Made by a program: the position numbers and the translations under genes
The notes under the pieces: generated by a model
What the model saw: the letters and a program-made list of their open reading frames with translations, nothing else
Told to the model about the DNA's origin: nothing
The model's database searches: none
Shown here: one piece after another, positions 11,839 to 24,450 of the stretch
Layout of the letters: each line of letters opens with the position of its first letter
Position numbering within the stretch: the first letter of the stretch is position 1
NCBI RefSeq assembly: GCF_021018805.1
Contig: NC_086253.1
Location: 9,674,735 to 9,738,734, forward strand
Direction of reading: 5' to 3'
DNA: 64,000 nt
From: Prinia subflava
Lineage: Eukaryota; Chordata; Aves; Passeriformes; Cisticolidae

Positions 11839-12805
11839 GATAACAAATGTTATGACTTTTAGGGCAATATTTGGAGAAGAACAGACAGATTGTCTTTTCA
11901 GGAACTTCATGCCTTCTGCCTTTACCATTCTTTAGGCTAAATCAGTATGATCTGCCCTAGTCTAAAAAGCTGCAGACCATGCAGTGGTGTTCCTAATTTT
12001 ACTGGTGGCTCACCACTTTAAAATCAGACTGTTCTGTTACCAATATTAATCATTGTTCATGTCTCTGTGTATTTCTGTCTTTTTGTCTTTCTCTCTATTT
12101 ATTTTTCCAGCTTACTTCCCCACTACCTGTGGAGGAGCTGAATGCTGAGCTGCACCTTTCTGGAATTGTGCAAAAAAAAAATCTTCCACCTTCTTCTACA
12201 GTACACAAACAGGCTGATGCTAACACCAGTGCATGAGCAGTAGTTTCAGGGGTTTGCATACAGTTAGAAATCAGGTTTCCACTAATTACTGTAAAATTTG
12301 AGGTGACATTTCCAGCATTCTACCATGATATGTATTTTACAGTGTGTCAAATTCAAATTAAGCCAAACATGCAAAGCAGAAGGGGCTTTTTATGAGTAGC
12401 ATTGGAGTCCTTTTGTTCCCCAGAATATTACTCATGACAAAACATTATAGAAACTCTGCCTCTGTTTAGGACAGGAGATGAACAAAGATCTGTCTTTACA
12501 CATGGTTTCTATGTTTTCGTGCTGCATGGAATGAAAGCCCTAAGCAGAGCCATCAATGCACCATTGTCCCAAATATCTACATGGTTTTCTACACAATTAC
12601 CTGTCTGCAGACATCTGACAACACAGTGGGGAATGCAGCACCAGTTCAGGGAGCTCTGCAGTCACATGGGCATTTTCCTGTCTCTCTCCACAGCACACTA
12701 CAGTGTATGACACTGCAATCTTTGTCTGAGTCAATCTTTTCAAGCACTATTATTATATTTTCCTTGGCAAAAACACCACATTGCCTCTTCCATTTGTCCC
12801 CTCAG

Positions 12806-12880
12806 CTCTTCAGGCCCTCTCTCGCTTTTGTCCTTTGGATCTCTCCTATCCCTGTGCACCGTGGATCAACTCACTGCAAG
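12806..12880 (+). other. Splice-site-bounded 75-nt segment, possible exon
   Basis: A pyrimidine-rich stretch ending TTTGTCCCCTCAG leads into 75 nt, which end TGCAAG|GTAAATCC, a reasonable donor. The 25 codons are open in phase 0 (LFRPSLAFVLWISPIPVHRG then five more residues). A second acceptor-like CTCTCTCCACAG lies upstream near 12691. No partner exon or protein family is recognised. Treat it as a low-grade exon candidate. Confidence 0.2.
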
Positions 12881-13877
12881 GTAAATCCACCCAGCGTGTG
12901 ATTCATTCTGCTCAGAAAGGAAGCTGTGAAGTGTTGACACTTTGAGGCTCCCCATGTTTTTTAGCAACTCTTGAGACTTCACCACATGTGTGAAGTGCCA
13001 GCTAGATTCCCTCCCTTTAAGTTTTGGGATTAAGACACAAACATCTGCAATTATGGAGTCTGCATTTCTTCTGAGTAGGATTTATTGTGATGACAATAAA
13101 AGTTCTGCTACTAGTTAGGGAGCTTCTCTTCCCTCTGCCAGCATCCTCACATCGTCCCCTGATGTCACCTTTCCCTGCATTAAGTCATAATGTTCTGAAA
13201 AACTCTGCCTACATGGGCTATTGTGAACCTCATGAGTTGGATGCCATGAAGTAATTTTCCCCGCTTCAGTGCTCCATGGGAAAAGGTCAGCCACTCAGGC
13301 TTGGAGGGCAGAGGCAAAAATCTGCAAAGGTTGTTATGAGGGAAATGATATTTTAGTTCCTGAGGAAACCAAGTGGAATTTAGGTGATGGTAAATGATGC
13401 TGGCTGCTTTTGAGAAGCTGGGTCACAATCTTTTGATATAAATATCCATTACTGCAAGTAAGTCCTGATTCTATATTACAAAATATAATGCTGTCTTATC
13501 AGATCATTATGCTGATCATGGTTAGTAAAACTACAAAACAGGAGTGATAAAAGACTTTGAAAGCTGTTGTTATGAGCTGCCTCTTAGATTGAGCTCTTTA
13601 AAGCATACATGTAAAGAGACACTCTTGCATGTACATTAAGATCAAGAGTGAAATAATACATTTGACAATGTCACCTTCGGTGGTCAGCAGCCATTTGCAC
13701 GCTTGCAAAGTGGAGAAGTTGTCCATCTGCATTGGAGTGACAAAAGTGGAGAGCAGAGTGGGGACTGTGCAGCCGTGTCACTCCACCAAGGTCCCACGGG
13801 ATCCCCCGTCTGGCTGCTTTGTGTGCTGGGCCACAGGGCCTCAAATGGAATTGCTGCTCACTCTGTGACTTCTGGCT

Positions 13878-13938
13878 GCTTAAACAGCTTCTGTCCTAAG
13901 TGTGGATTCTATTTGCTTAAACAGCTTCTATCCTAAGT
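13878..13938 (+). repeat. Two-copy tandem duplication, period 37 bp
   Basis: GCTTAAACAGCTTCT...CCTAAGT occurs at 13878-13901 and 13915-13938. The two 24-bp copies differ at one base (G/A), and the start-to-start distance is 37 bp. Confidence 0.9.
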
Positions 13939-15329
13939 AAGAGTTTCTGGATATAACCTTGAATATTGCTTCCTAATAAGTAAAATAAAACATCTAAGGG
14001 GAAAAAAAGAAAAAAAAAAAAAGTGCTTTGCCTGAATGCCTGGTTATACATAGACAGGAGTTGTAGGAAAAGTTCATTTAAGAGCTGCATGGGATTTGAT
14101 TTTGGTATGTACCATGCCGTAATGTAGATACTGCAAAGCCAGGATGTTCTGCTGCTTTTATTGACAGAGGGTAGTGAAGCACTGTAAATCCAAGGGTGAG
14201 ATTTCAACAAAAGTCTGGCATGAAAGCTTGCAGAAATTAGTGACTGATATGTTTCTTTGTAACACTAAAGTTCCAGATATGAGTTCTGTTTGAGTAGCAT
14301 TTAATGATGAAAATTTCATTACTCCACTTTCATGGGCTTTACCAAAACACATCCTTACAAGAATGATTTTCCTACTAAAAAAAAATCTTTGCAATTAATA
14401 AAATTAAAAAGTTCACTCCTCTTTGCTTAATATGGAAACAGAAATAAAATGGAAGATATGCAGATACAAGTAGAACTCAAGTGTACAACTCCTAAATTCT
14501 ACGGACACTTTACTCTTAACATCCAAGTCCCTAAAAGGCTGAGCTTCTGTATCCGTGCTCATTCAGACCCATCACCTCAAAAAGGATTTCATTGAGAAGA
14601 TCCTAAAATTTTAATAGGCAAGAAGAAGGTGAGTGAAGGATGTTAAAGAAAGCATTTAACTGGAAAATATAATGGGTATTATTACAGGCTTTCTGTGAAT
14701 GAGAGTATTCCAACAGGAACCCTGGATCTGCCAGTCAGTGGTGCCAAGACCTCCCTTTCACTAGAACCTATTTTAATAATTTTCTTGGACTTGAAGTAAT
14801 GAACTGAAGATAATATTCAAGTAGTGTTGAGTATCATGATTTTATGTAAATGACATAGTAAGAATCAGCAGAGCACAAGATGTAGCATACACACACCAGT
14901 AATTAACAAGGATCAAGAAAAAACAGATCCACATCCCATTCCTTCAACTGCTTGAGGAAAGCCAAACCAAATTTCTTCCCTTGCATATGGATTCCTAACC
15001 ATAAACTGTAGGCTCTCCCAGCACCAGAGGAAATCACAGAATGGGTCAATACAATAAATTGTGACAAATCTCCAGGATAGAGAGCATTCCCCAAGAAGTC
15101 CCTAAAAAATGTAGGTTTGAAATTTCTAAAGGAGTTATTAAAATCAACCTCATGATCAGAGGAAGGGAGAGAGGTTCATGTGACACATGGTTTGTAAAGG
15201 ATCTGTTGCCTGTCTGCGGAACCAGAGATTAGCATGTCTGACTTCTGTCTCAAGCATTGGTAGAAATAGAGTTGAAATGGTTTTCATAGAGAGAAGTTAT
15301 GTCTCCTGGTGTAATAAAGTTCTTCAAAG
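13939..15329. other. Single-copy DNA, nothing recognised
   Basis: AT-rich sequence including a short A-rich patch near 14000-14022. No repeat family or exon candidate was recognised. Confidence 0.5.
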
Positions 15330-15760
15330 CAGAAAATATGCCAGTGAATAAAGGTCATGTATTTGATGTAATGTTCTTAGATTTCTAAAAATCTTTTGAT
15401 GAGGGCAGTTATCAGATTCATTTAAAGTAGATAGGATTTAATGGGATAAGAGGGAAGATCCTTCTTTGGATTAATAACTGCTCAAGAGATTTGTCACAAA
15501 AAGTAGTGATAAATGATGGAAGGTAATTGCTAATGAAATCCTGCAGGCATCCAGATGTTCAACATATTTGTGAATGGTCTGGAAAAAGGAGAGTAGTGAG
15601 ATAGCGGGGTTTTTTAATGATACAAAATTGTCAGAATTAAAACCATCTATGAGTGCCTTCAGAACTATCTTTTGATAAAAAATGGACAAAAGATATCAAA
15701 TTCAAAACTGGAGAATCGAAAGCCAGCTGCATATAGCCAATAATGCAAGTCTATTTGTAT
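15330..15760 (+). mobile_element. Ancient, decayed CR1/L3-type LINE reverse-transcriptase remnant
   Basis: Read on the plus strand, frame-shifting between registers, the sequence retains the landmark order of a CR1-clade reverse transcriptase. A GHVFDVMFLDF-stop-KSFD block near 15355-15400 corresponds to the family's 'YLDFSKAFDT'. A degenerate 'QHICEW / IFVNGL' block sits near 15555-15580. FNDTKL near 15617-15634 stands where 'FADDTKL' is expected. Stops and indels are frequent, and the catalytic FADD is not intact. The degree of decay implies a much older insertion than the CR1 3' fragments elsewhere in the window. Its limits are approximate. Confidence 0.6.
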
Positions 15761-18700
15761 ATATGCATGCATAAATAAATATAAATATCTACATGTACAG
15801 AGTGGACTCTCACCCCACTATCACCATCTGCAAAGGAGCCATGCGTCAATTTGCATGAATCTTTAAAAGAACATTTTCAGTGTTCCACTGCAGTTAAGAA
15901 GAAAAATAGGGTGTTAGGAAGGAAGAGAAACCAATACACAGAATGATGCCATTTAATAAACCCATGGTGCATACACACTCTTGAACACTACCTTGTTTCA
16001 GAAAAGATTTACTGAACAAGATATGTGAAAGTTCCAGAATGACTCCCATATGAGGACAGATTAGAGAACCAGAATCTCCTGCTCCCTTCATTTCACAAAC
16101 TCAGGTATAGCTGCTGAACTTAATGCAGGCATATTTCAGAAAGCACTTTAGACCTACTGTAAGTAGTTTACAAGCAGAAGATTGCCATGTCCACTGAGAG
16201 ACTGGGTGAGATGAGGGCACAGCTGGAGGTGTTGTACAGGAAAGTTGAGACACCCATCTTAGAGATCTGAGTTGCACTTTTTAGTTTTGAGACTTTGTCA
16301 GGAAGAACTCTTTACAGCCTCAGCTGGAGTTTTTAGAGCTGCAAACTAAAAGTGGGAAGGAAAACCTTAGGCAATAAAATCAAGGATGTGCTTAACAATG
16401 AAGCAGAAGTATGTCTGAAAATGTGTTCAGGAGCCACGTTTCACAGACATATTATTTATTTTTTAAAAACCCAGTAGTTTCACATTATTATGAGAAAAAA
16501 CATTTAGTGCATCCAAGTTTATTTCCAGTACCTAATGATCATCTTGTGCCCACCTTCTATAGATTAAAATGTCAGTGTTTCACATTAAGAGAAGTCACAG
16601 ATTGCCACAGAGATCTAGGGCAGCCCACAGCAGTGTTGGAACTCTGAAGGCTGAAAACTTCAAGCTTTCTGAATTAAAGGGTGCCAACTCTCAAGTAAAT
16701 ACCTCATTTGACCTAAGGCCTTAGAAAAGGCTTCCAAAATTAAGCAATAGCACAGAAGCAGTGTATGTATAGTTTGGATAGTTTAGATAGTATTGTGTGA
16801 TCTCATAGGGTGAAAAACTTAGATTTAGGATTTTAGTGTATAGTGATATATGGGAGCAAAGATGGAGAACTTTGAGTGTGGATTAGTTGTCTTTTTGCAT
16901 CTTCTTCTTCCTTCCTCTTCATGAATCTAGATAGTTTTCTATAATTAAGTAAAAAAGTCCACATTGCAAGTTTCAAGTAATCATAATTAGATTAGAAGCA
17001 TAAATATTATAGATGTCAACTGTTTATTAAATAATTAAGTCTTAACCTTAAATAGACTCTATTTTAGGTCACTTTCTCAGCTTGCTAAAGAGCAGCAGTG
17101 TGTGCATGTTTATTCCTGGTCAGGAGACAAGGTAGGAGGCACGACATGTTCTGACTCATCAGTGGTTGCTTCTGGTTGTGAGAGAGGATTATGGCAATAG
17201 TAGCAAAACTCCTAAAGATCTCTCAATGTTATTGAAATTCCTTTTGTCAGCTGGATTCAGTTGCTGTGACTACAGGGCAAATGGTAGATCAAAGAAGGAA
17301 CCTTAACAAATCTGGTGGGGAAAAAAAAGTACCGGCTTTCTAAAAAAATATGGAAAAAAAATTGAAAAGGGGTAAATCAGTTGATTTATCAGTTGTGTCA
17401 ATCAGTGAATGCAAATTACAAGTCCAGATATAAACAACTCTGTGTAAATAAAATTCTATTTAGCACACAATCTGCAGAGCATAACTCGTCCCTTCCTACT
17501 CACTCACATACACACACGTATATTTTTATCTCTCCACTTATAAAAAAGCAGCAAAAGATAATGATATTTTCTTTTAAAAATATTTAAATTCACCTAGAAC
17601 TTTTTAAAACTGTATTTGGTTGTATTTTCACAGAAGCAGAGAGAGTGTTGAAAGTACCTAACACAGTCAGTGCATTAAATGCATCACACACTCAGTAACC
17701 ATCTAAAACGAAAAGTAGAACCACACAGGAAAGGATTAAATCCTGTCTTCATAAATCAATAGCAAATTTTTAAAGAACTGGAAATATTTCCTCAAATTAG
17801 AGACCTTTCCTTATTGATGTGTTTAGCTGATCTAGGCATTGCTCCAAAGTTTACAGCACAATTTTCAAAGTTATCTGAAGGAGTTAAGACAGACATTGCA
17901 CATAAATGGGATCTTTATCCCTTCACACACTTTTTTTCTTAACAAAACTTTGACCTACAATTACATTTTGATGCAAAAAGAATTATTTTGTTCTTCAAGA
18001 AAGTTTTCAGGACAATTTTTGCCCATTTTCTTGTCTTACCTGTTGAATGTTTTTCAGTGTGTGACAGGTCCTGACTGCTGCCAATCAGGTGCAAACACAG
18101 GGCTCCTAGTAGGGCTGGCAGTGATAGTTTTGTAATTATTTTGTAAATTATTCTTATGTTTACAACTATTGTTGTAATCTCTGAAGTGTGTCTGGGAGCT
18201 ACATCACAACTGCAGGATCTGCCCAGAAGATGTAGTTACTTAGTTGCAGCAATAATTTGCAGTAATCCTCACCCTTTATAACAATATCCAACACATTATC
18301 TTTTCCTTGCCAAAAATATTCCTTTCCCTTTGTGTCAAGAAAGATTCAGACCAAAGTTCTAAGCATCGGGTCACAGCGGTGTCTAAAAATGGGAAATGTC
18401 AGGCAAACTTAATCTCCATATCCATTCTGCCTGGGGTTCCTTCCTCCTAAAGCATCTGCACGGCAGCCGAGGTCAGCTTCCCTTCTGCCTCAGCTAGCCC
18501 CACTAACACCTAATCCTGGCCTAACGTGCTTCTGATCCTGTCTAGGGCTGACTTTGCTAAATATCAAAAGCCAAACCTGAAAATTGCCAGCCCAATTCTG
18601 TGTTTTCTCCGTGGGATGTGAACAGGGAGCCTGTTTCTGTGCTGGGGTTCTCTTCAGACCATCCCGCTGGCACTGCCGAAAGGCTCGAAGGCAAAGGGCA

Positions 18701-19162
18701 GCGAATGTGAAGGATGTCAAAATCCAGATTTCCACGAATTCCCTAAGCAAAAGAACAGCCCATATAGAAGCAAATCAATGTCACTTTTCCTCTAAGCAGA
18801 GCTCTGGACAGTGTTGGTGTTTCCAGGTGAAGGCTGGGCTCTGGCTCTGCGTGGCCGAGGCAGCGGAGTGATGCTCTCGTAGGGAGGCCTGCAGAGTGGC
18901 TGCTTCCCGGGACTCTGAGCTGGAATTTGCTCCATGGGGGCTTGCAGGCCCCTCGGCTACTCACTACCAGGCATGACAGCCTGAAAGACACAGGGCAGGA
19001 TCAGGCCCTGAGCAGTTATTTAATCCTATCTTATAGGTCTCAGCGAGGAAAATCCATATTATCTTGTTGACTAATACTGATCATGGGATACAAGAAATCA
19101 GCTTAACAAAAAAAATCCTTTGTAGGATAACAGCAAAATATTCCTTTTGCTTTTAAGTTTAA

Positions 19163-19178
19163 ATATATATATATATAT
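19163..19178 (+). repeat. (AT)8 dinucleotide run
   Basis: Sixteen bases of alternating A and T. Confidence 0.9.
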
Positions 19179-19253
19179 CTCCATTGCGAGATAAATGGTA
19201 GAGGGAAGAAAGGAATTTCCACCTGAAATTAACAGAATATTACCATTTTTAAT

Positions 19254-19278
19254 TGGTTAGCATACTAGATGCTAACCA
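19254..19278. repeat. Perfect 10-bp inverted repeat with 5-nt loop
   Basis: TGGTTAGCAT (19254-19263) and its exact complement ATGCTAACCA (19269-19278) surround ACTAG. The arms are extended by imperfect TAATT/AATTA flanks, giving a longer quasi-palindrome. Confidence 0.9.
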
Positions 19279-19957
19279 TTAATTAGAAAATTTCATGTCT
19301 GAAATTTGGAAGTTTATTTTACTTTTTTTATTGCAAAGATAAATGCCCATTCTTTTATAAAAATAATGTTCTTGGAACTGTGTTATGTCCTGCTGCATGT
19401 TTGTTATGAGTGGTTTTGTTGTCAGCAACAAAATCACAAGCAGAGCCGTCAGTAAAATCCTGGCTTCAGTGCAGTCTGCAGGTTTTATTGTGGCTCTCAC
19501 CAGCAACACGTTACACCAGAAGCTGTGTTTTTAAGCAAGCATAATGCTTTGAAACTCATAAAGTGTTTTTTCCGCAGTGCAATGTTGTACCGTGGATGTT
19601 GGTTTTATGCTTCCCTGGACAGTGAGCAAATCTGAGATAAAACCTTTCTGGCAGCCCTAATACCAGATACACTTTACTGAGTCAGTCTGGGCAAAAATAT
19701 TCCCTCTCAAAATACAAGTAAGGGACTGGGCAGAGCCCTGCAGATGTAAATGTGTGCTCTGAAAACAGCTTAAAAATCAGCTCTGAACATAACCAGCTCT
19801 GGCTTAACACATAAATATAGCAGGTTAAAGCTGTGGTACCTGCAGTCATCCCACTGTGTCAGCCTCTAGCTTTGGGCAGTCATTTTGGTGGTTTTCTTTT
19901 TTTGACCATAGGAATGAAAGAAAAGATTTTGGGGGGACTAAAGCTCTGAATCTGAGC

Positions 19958-19997
19958 TTGCACATCAGTTTCACATCATCTTTGCACATCAGTTTCA
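19958..19997 (+). repeat. Two-copy 16-bp direct repeat, period 24 bp
   Basis: TTGCACATCAGTTTCA occurs at 19958-19973 and 19982-19997 without mismatch. Confidence 0.9.
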
Positions 19998-20393
19998 AAG
20001 TTTGGGATGTCCTAAATAAGGCAGAAAAAGGTAAGCAACAAAATATGACCCCCCCAGAGCCACAGTGGGTCTGTGCAAGCTTCATTTCTGCCTGGCTGAA
20101 CCTGAGGCAAAATATTTCTCCTCCTGTTCCACAGGGAAATGGGGTCTTAACAGAATGAGAAGCCAGACTGGCTCTATGATGAGAGTTCATTTATGAAATG
20201 TGACTTTGGGGGAGATGATAGAGCTAACAGCAGGGGATGGACTTGTTTAAGCCCACCTGGGCTGGGGGAAAATGTGGCTCTACCAGGCATCTCAGACTGA
20301 CCACAGCACCTCACCATATGGTGGCATGAGCAGGGCCACAGCGGGTCCCTCCCAGGCACCACCCCATCAATCTGTGCTTTTCACTCAGAGCTC

Positions 20394-20646
20394 CTATTGA
20401 CAGCTGCAGCTGCTTCCCTTGAATCCTTGGGAGATGCCCTCAAAACTGAGGCTCAGAGGCATATGCATCCTTCTCGTCGAGCAGACTGCCATAAATCCTC
20501 TCAATTCCCAGTGAAAACCCACTCCAGGACTGCAGGTTTGCAAGGCAGAATCCAGCACCGGGTCCTGAGCACCCCCCTGGGCTGAGAGCCTGACGAAAAT
20601 GTCCTGATCCAGTTCATTGAGGTCCATGGCGAAGCGCCCGTCCATC
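20394..20646 (-). CDS. Candidate coding exon of an unrecognised gene (3' end uncertain)
   Basis: On the minus strand CACTTTTGTTCTCCCCAG, a textbook acceptor, is followed at 20646 by G and then an open frame starting MDGRFAMDLNELDQDIFVRL. Third codon positions in this first part are mostly G or C, and several CpGs are kept, as in vertebrate coding exons. The frame stays open to a stop at 20394-20396, 83 codons after the ATG. After about residue 23 the peptide loses coding character, and no good donor (GTRAGT) follows. Either this is a terminal exon, the donor is non-canonical, or the call is wrong. If joined to 33071-33104 and 45269-45320 upstream, the frame is continuous from an ATG. The family is not recognised. 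The CpG domain to the right could belong to the same gene or to another. Confidence 0.35.
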
Positions 20647-22129
20647 CTGGGGAGAACAAAAGTGTTTGGCTTGGCAAATCATTTCCGTTAATGTAGGAGA
20701 CAATTACTGATGCCTCTTTGCAAATTGCTCTTCTTTGACGTTTTTATAACTCAGTAATTTCCAGTTGTGTTCCCATGTTTGCCTCTTTTGTGTATAGTTT
20801 TCCTATTTTTGAGTGCATGGTTCACAACATTTAAACAAACACTAACAACAAATTACCTGCTCAACTGGGTTCTGTGAAAAGGGGCCCTGAAACTTATTTA
20901 CAAATTAAGCAGGCTCGGGCAAGGAGGGAATAGTCACCGGGAGCGATTTGCGGGTGCTCTGCAAATCACGCGTGGTTCTCTCGCCAAAAAAAGTCCTGCA
21001 TGTGAGGAGGGGTGAGGGCCCGGCAGTGGAGCTCTGTGTATTTCACCCAAGAGTTCTCTCACAGAGAAAAAAATCCACCTGATTTTTTATTTATCTTTTT
21101 CCTGTTGATAACTCTCCGGTGAAAAGGTCCGTCGGAGAAGTAGATCAATACATAAACAACCGCACACCCGGCCGCACTTGTTCTCTCTTATTTTCCCTTT
21201 TAAAGGGTTACTCTGTTTTTTATTTACTTGTTTAATTCTCTCCGACTGTAGTAAAATAAAGATTGCATGTTTTCTTTCCAAATAATCACATTTCATTTTA
21301 AATCACACTTAAGACACGATACACAAATTTCTCCACAACTTTTGGAAAGAGGTTTTTTGACACGGAATTGATCACTCCGAATGCAATCTCTCCTCACGTA
21401 AAACGCATAATCGTTAAGATGGGAACTAACTGTGTAATTTGTTTTTTATTGTATTTTTAATCCTGTAAATCTCCACAGTATTTCGTTGCAAGGCAGTTTT
21501 TATGTCTTTCACCTCGGGTTGATGTTGGACCTGCATCCCAGCATCTTTGGCTAACTCTGTTCTCCCATTTCGATAGCTTGATTTAGTTACAGTTATAAAT
21601 AAAATTCAAGATGCGCTTTACATGTTATTTTAGAGAAAGAAGCCGAGTATGGGCTATTTTTAAAGCTGCCTATCTCTTAAAGTTTCTGTGTACTGTCAAA
21701 CTTAAAAATTCAGCCGCGCATCTGTTTACACGAGTTACTGCCACGCCAATGCCGTGAAAATTATTTATGGCTGGGGTTTTCGCAGCTCGAGATTTTCAGC
21801 TCTTTTCGCTGGTCGCCGTGTTTTGTTTTTCTCCGATTTCCCAAAAGATAAAGAGGGACCAACCAATATTTACAATCGGATTTTTTATCTCCTTCCATCG
21901 CTGAATTTCGAGATACCTTTAATGTGGTTCCGAACATCTTTAACGTTTAAAAGCTCCTGTGGAACAGAAAAGCACAGACATCCTTGCCCTGCGAAAAGGA
22001 ATTTTAAATTGGAGTGGGTCTGCGCTCTTTTTGTTGGCTTGTGGGATTTTACGATTATTATAGTTACTTTCTGCTCTAAGAAAAACACAAGGTTTAGACT
22101 GTGTTTAAGCCCTGTCTGCATTCCAGGTG
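20647..22129. other. Non-repetitive AT-rich flank of the CpG domain
   Basis: No transposon is present. The sequence is AT-rich yet keeps scattered CpGs and homeodomain-type TAAT/ATTA words, and has no exon-like open frame. That texture is common in conserved non-coding DNA next to developmental genes, but conservation cannot be measured here. Confidence 0.35.
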
Positions 22130-24450
22130 GGCCGTAGGGATCGGGACCCTCTCTTCCTTCCTTTCTCCTCTGATTTTGAGGCGGGGGCCCGGCGGAGCCC
22201 CGGGCCGCCTCTTCCCACCTGGGAGCGCAGAGCGGCGGATCGCGGTGTCCCGAGGCTGCACCGGGACTGCGCAGGGCTCTGTGCGGGCAGACACCTCCCG
22301 TGCTGCCGGGAAGCCCCCGACGACCCTTCCTTCCATCTCTGCATCCCATCGCATCCCCGAGGCTGCCCCTCTTGTCGGAGGTGCGGTGCGGGCAGGGCCG
22401 GGCAGCTCTCAGGCGTTTCTCTTCACGAGAGAAACTATAGGTAAAAAGCAAAGGAAAAGGAATCCTTTTTGGTGCCGTCGGAAGAAGCGGCTCCGGGCCA
22501 GGATGGGCAGAAAGGCCCCGGGGAAGGCGGCGGGGAGCTTGCGTGACCCAGGGGAGGAAGGCGGAGGGTAGCTGTCCTCGGGCACTCGAGTTGAGCGAGC
22601 CTCTTTCATCTTTTCTGTCGCTTTGGCTTAATTTACCTCTGCCCTCCGACGCCCTGTGAGTTTAATCACATCAGATCTCCTTCAAGCCAGAGCCAAAGAC
22701 TGGAAAGAACGAAAGAATGAACAAGAGGATGAAAGAGTGGAAAGGAGAGAGAGAGAAAGGAAAGAAGAGAGAAACAGAAAAAAGAAGGAAGAAGGAAAGA
22801 AAGGAAATAAAAAGCTGAGGAATTGAGAAAAAGAACATAAGTAGAAAGACTAAATAAATAGTCCTTTTATCTTAGGCGAGAAAGAACAGGCAGGTGGTCA
22901 CAGGGCTTCTGGTGACATTGGACACAGCAGTAGGGATGCTGGTGCTCTTCCCCGGGTGCAGAAGCGCAACCCGCGGGCCCAGCGCGGCTCCTCCGCGGGG
23001 CCGAGTGGGGCTTCGCCAGCTTCTCCTCACATCTGTGAGTGTGTGAAACCATTGGTAGCACTGACATGAGACACAAACGTGCCTCCGTGAGAGCCCGCTC
23101 GTCCCTGGGCACCTTTGAAATCTAGGTCTGACTGAAGTGTTGTTTTGTTTTGGTTTAGGACGAGTTTGTTGGCGGAGTTGGGATTTTTTTAGGGGGGAGG
23201 AGATGCAGTTCTCGGCATGGTCCCTTGAAACGACACTGGGACGGTTTGCTTTGTTGGTTTAGCACCAACAACGTCACGCTGGTTGGCGATCGCATTAGCT
23301 CTGCTGTTTGGATGTGAAAGGAGAAGCAGGACGATTCACACCGCTTCCCGGAAGCCTTGGTTAATGGGCGCCGATCGATTAGTTGTCAGGTCTGCGCCTT
23401 CCCCAGGTCACGGCGGTAACCGGGATTCCCGGCAGCTCCGCAGCATCCCTCGCTCCTGCATCGCCCTGGAGCCGCAGCCTCGGCGGCCGTGGCAGCCTGC
23501 GGCGAGCTGGGCTCCGGTCAGAGCCTCACCCGAGCCCTGCGGGGATGATCCCTCGTGTTTGTCCGCCTGCTCAGGGCCCTGTGCCTGCCCCGCTGCCCTC
23601 CCGCAGGTGCCGCGGAGCCCGCCCTGCCGGGGAGCGCCGGGCGGGACCGGAGGGGCCGGGGCTCCTCTGCCGCAGCCTCGGGGCTGCTCCGGTCCCGCAG
23701 CCCTGCCCAGACACCCCCGCCCCAGCCGGGGTCACCTGCGGGAATTCCTGGATGAACTCGGGGGTGCGGGACCTGACCCTCCCCCCAGAGGAACAGAGGG
23801 CTTGGATCAACTGGTTGACAGACTTCTGTCACATTTGAAGCTTTTTTAATGAGCAAATGTGCTCCTTCCAGCCCCCCTTTCTGCCCCATCTACTCTGTTC
23901 AGCCTCAAGCGGGTGGCTCGGAGGGAGGGATGGGGCAGAGGGGCGGCTTCTCCCACTGCCGGGGGGAAGGGGAGCTGCTGCCCGCCCTGCCCCTGCAGCG
24001 CTCCGACGCTTCCACTTCGCAACCTGGCTAACCCAGGGCTCCCGGCTGTTTGCCAGGGTGGAACCATCGTTCCCTTCCTTCTCCCGGTCACCGAAAAGGG
24101 GCCAATCCCTTCGGTCGGTGCTGTGCGTGCTCACCGAGAGCACCCAGGAGGACCAGCAGACACTCAGGCCGAGCTGTGTCCGCTCCCCAGGGGACAGCCC
24201 CAAGGGACACCCGCCGGCCTTCGGGGTCGGTGGCAGTCGGGCCAGGCCTGGGGGAGCCACCCTGAGGAAGGGTGAGCTTCCCGGGGGTCGGCACGGGGAG
24301 TGGCTGCTGGTTGTGCATGGGCAAAACAGGAATTTTTCGGGTCAGCCCAGCCCCAGCCGTGCCACAAGATTTACCATCCTGGGACAGACAGCAGGGTCGC
24401 CCCCGCCCCGTCGGTGGCAGCAAATTCCCCGCAGCCTTTGGGGAATGCCG
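22130..24450. promoter_or_regulatory. CpG-island domain, likely promoter region
   Basis: CpG-rich and GC-rich DNA in two main blocks (about 22130-22600 and 22950-24450), separated by a purine-rich tract at 22700-22853. In a bird genome such islands usually mark promoters. A donor-like ATAG|GTAAAAAG lies at 22440/22441 on the plus strand, so the first block could be a first exon. Many long open frames occur on both strands, but that is expected in stop-poor GC-rich DNA, and none matches a family I know. Direction of transcription and gene identity are open. Confidence 0.6.
22700..22853 (+). repeat. Purine-rich (GAAA/GGAA) tract
   Basis: About 150 bp that is almost entirely A and G, with irregular GAAAG, GAGAG and GGAAG words and few pyrimidines. 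It divides the CpG domain and may adopt non-B DNA. Confidence 0.75.

Larger units (their letters stand above)
15761..20393. other. Single-copy DNA with minor repeats
   Basis: No gene recognised. Contains an (AT)8 run at 19163-19178, an inverted repeat at 19254-19278 and a short tandem duplication at 19958-19997. It also holds a weak splice-like pair on the minus strand (18040-18077, ending CAACAG|GTAAGAC). None of these amounts to a gene. Confidence 0.5.

Noticed and set aside
18040..18077. Minus-strand 38-nt segment with CAACAG|GTAAGAC donor
   Set aside because: The acceptor side (TGATTGGCAG) has a weak pyrimidine tract. It shows how often splice-like pairs arise by chance.
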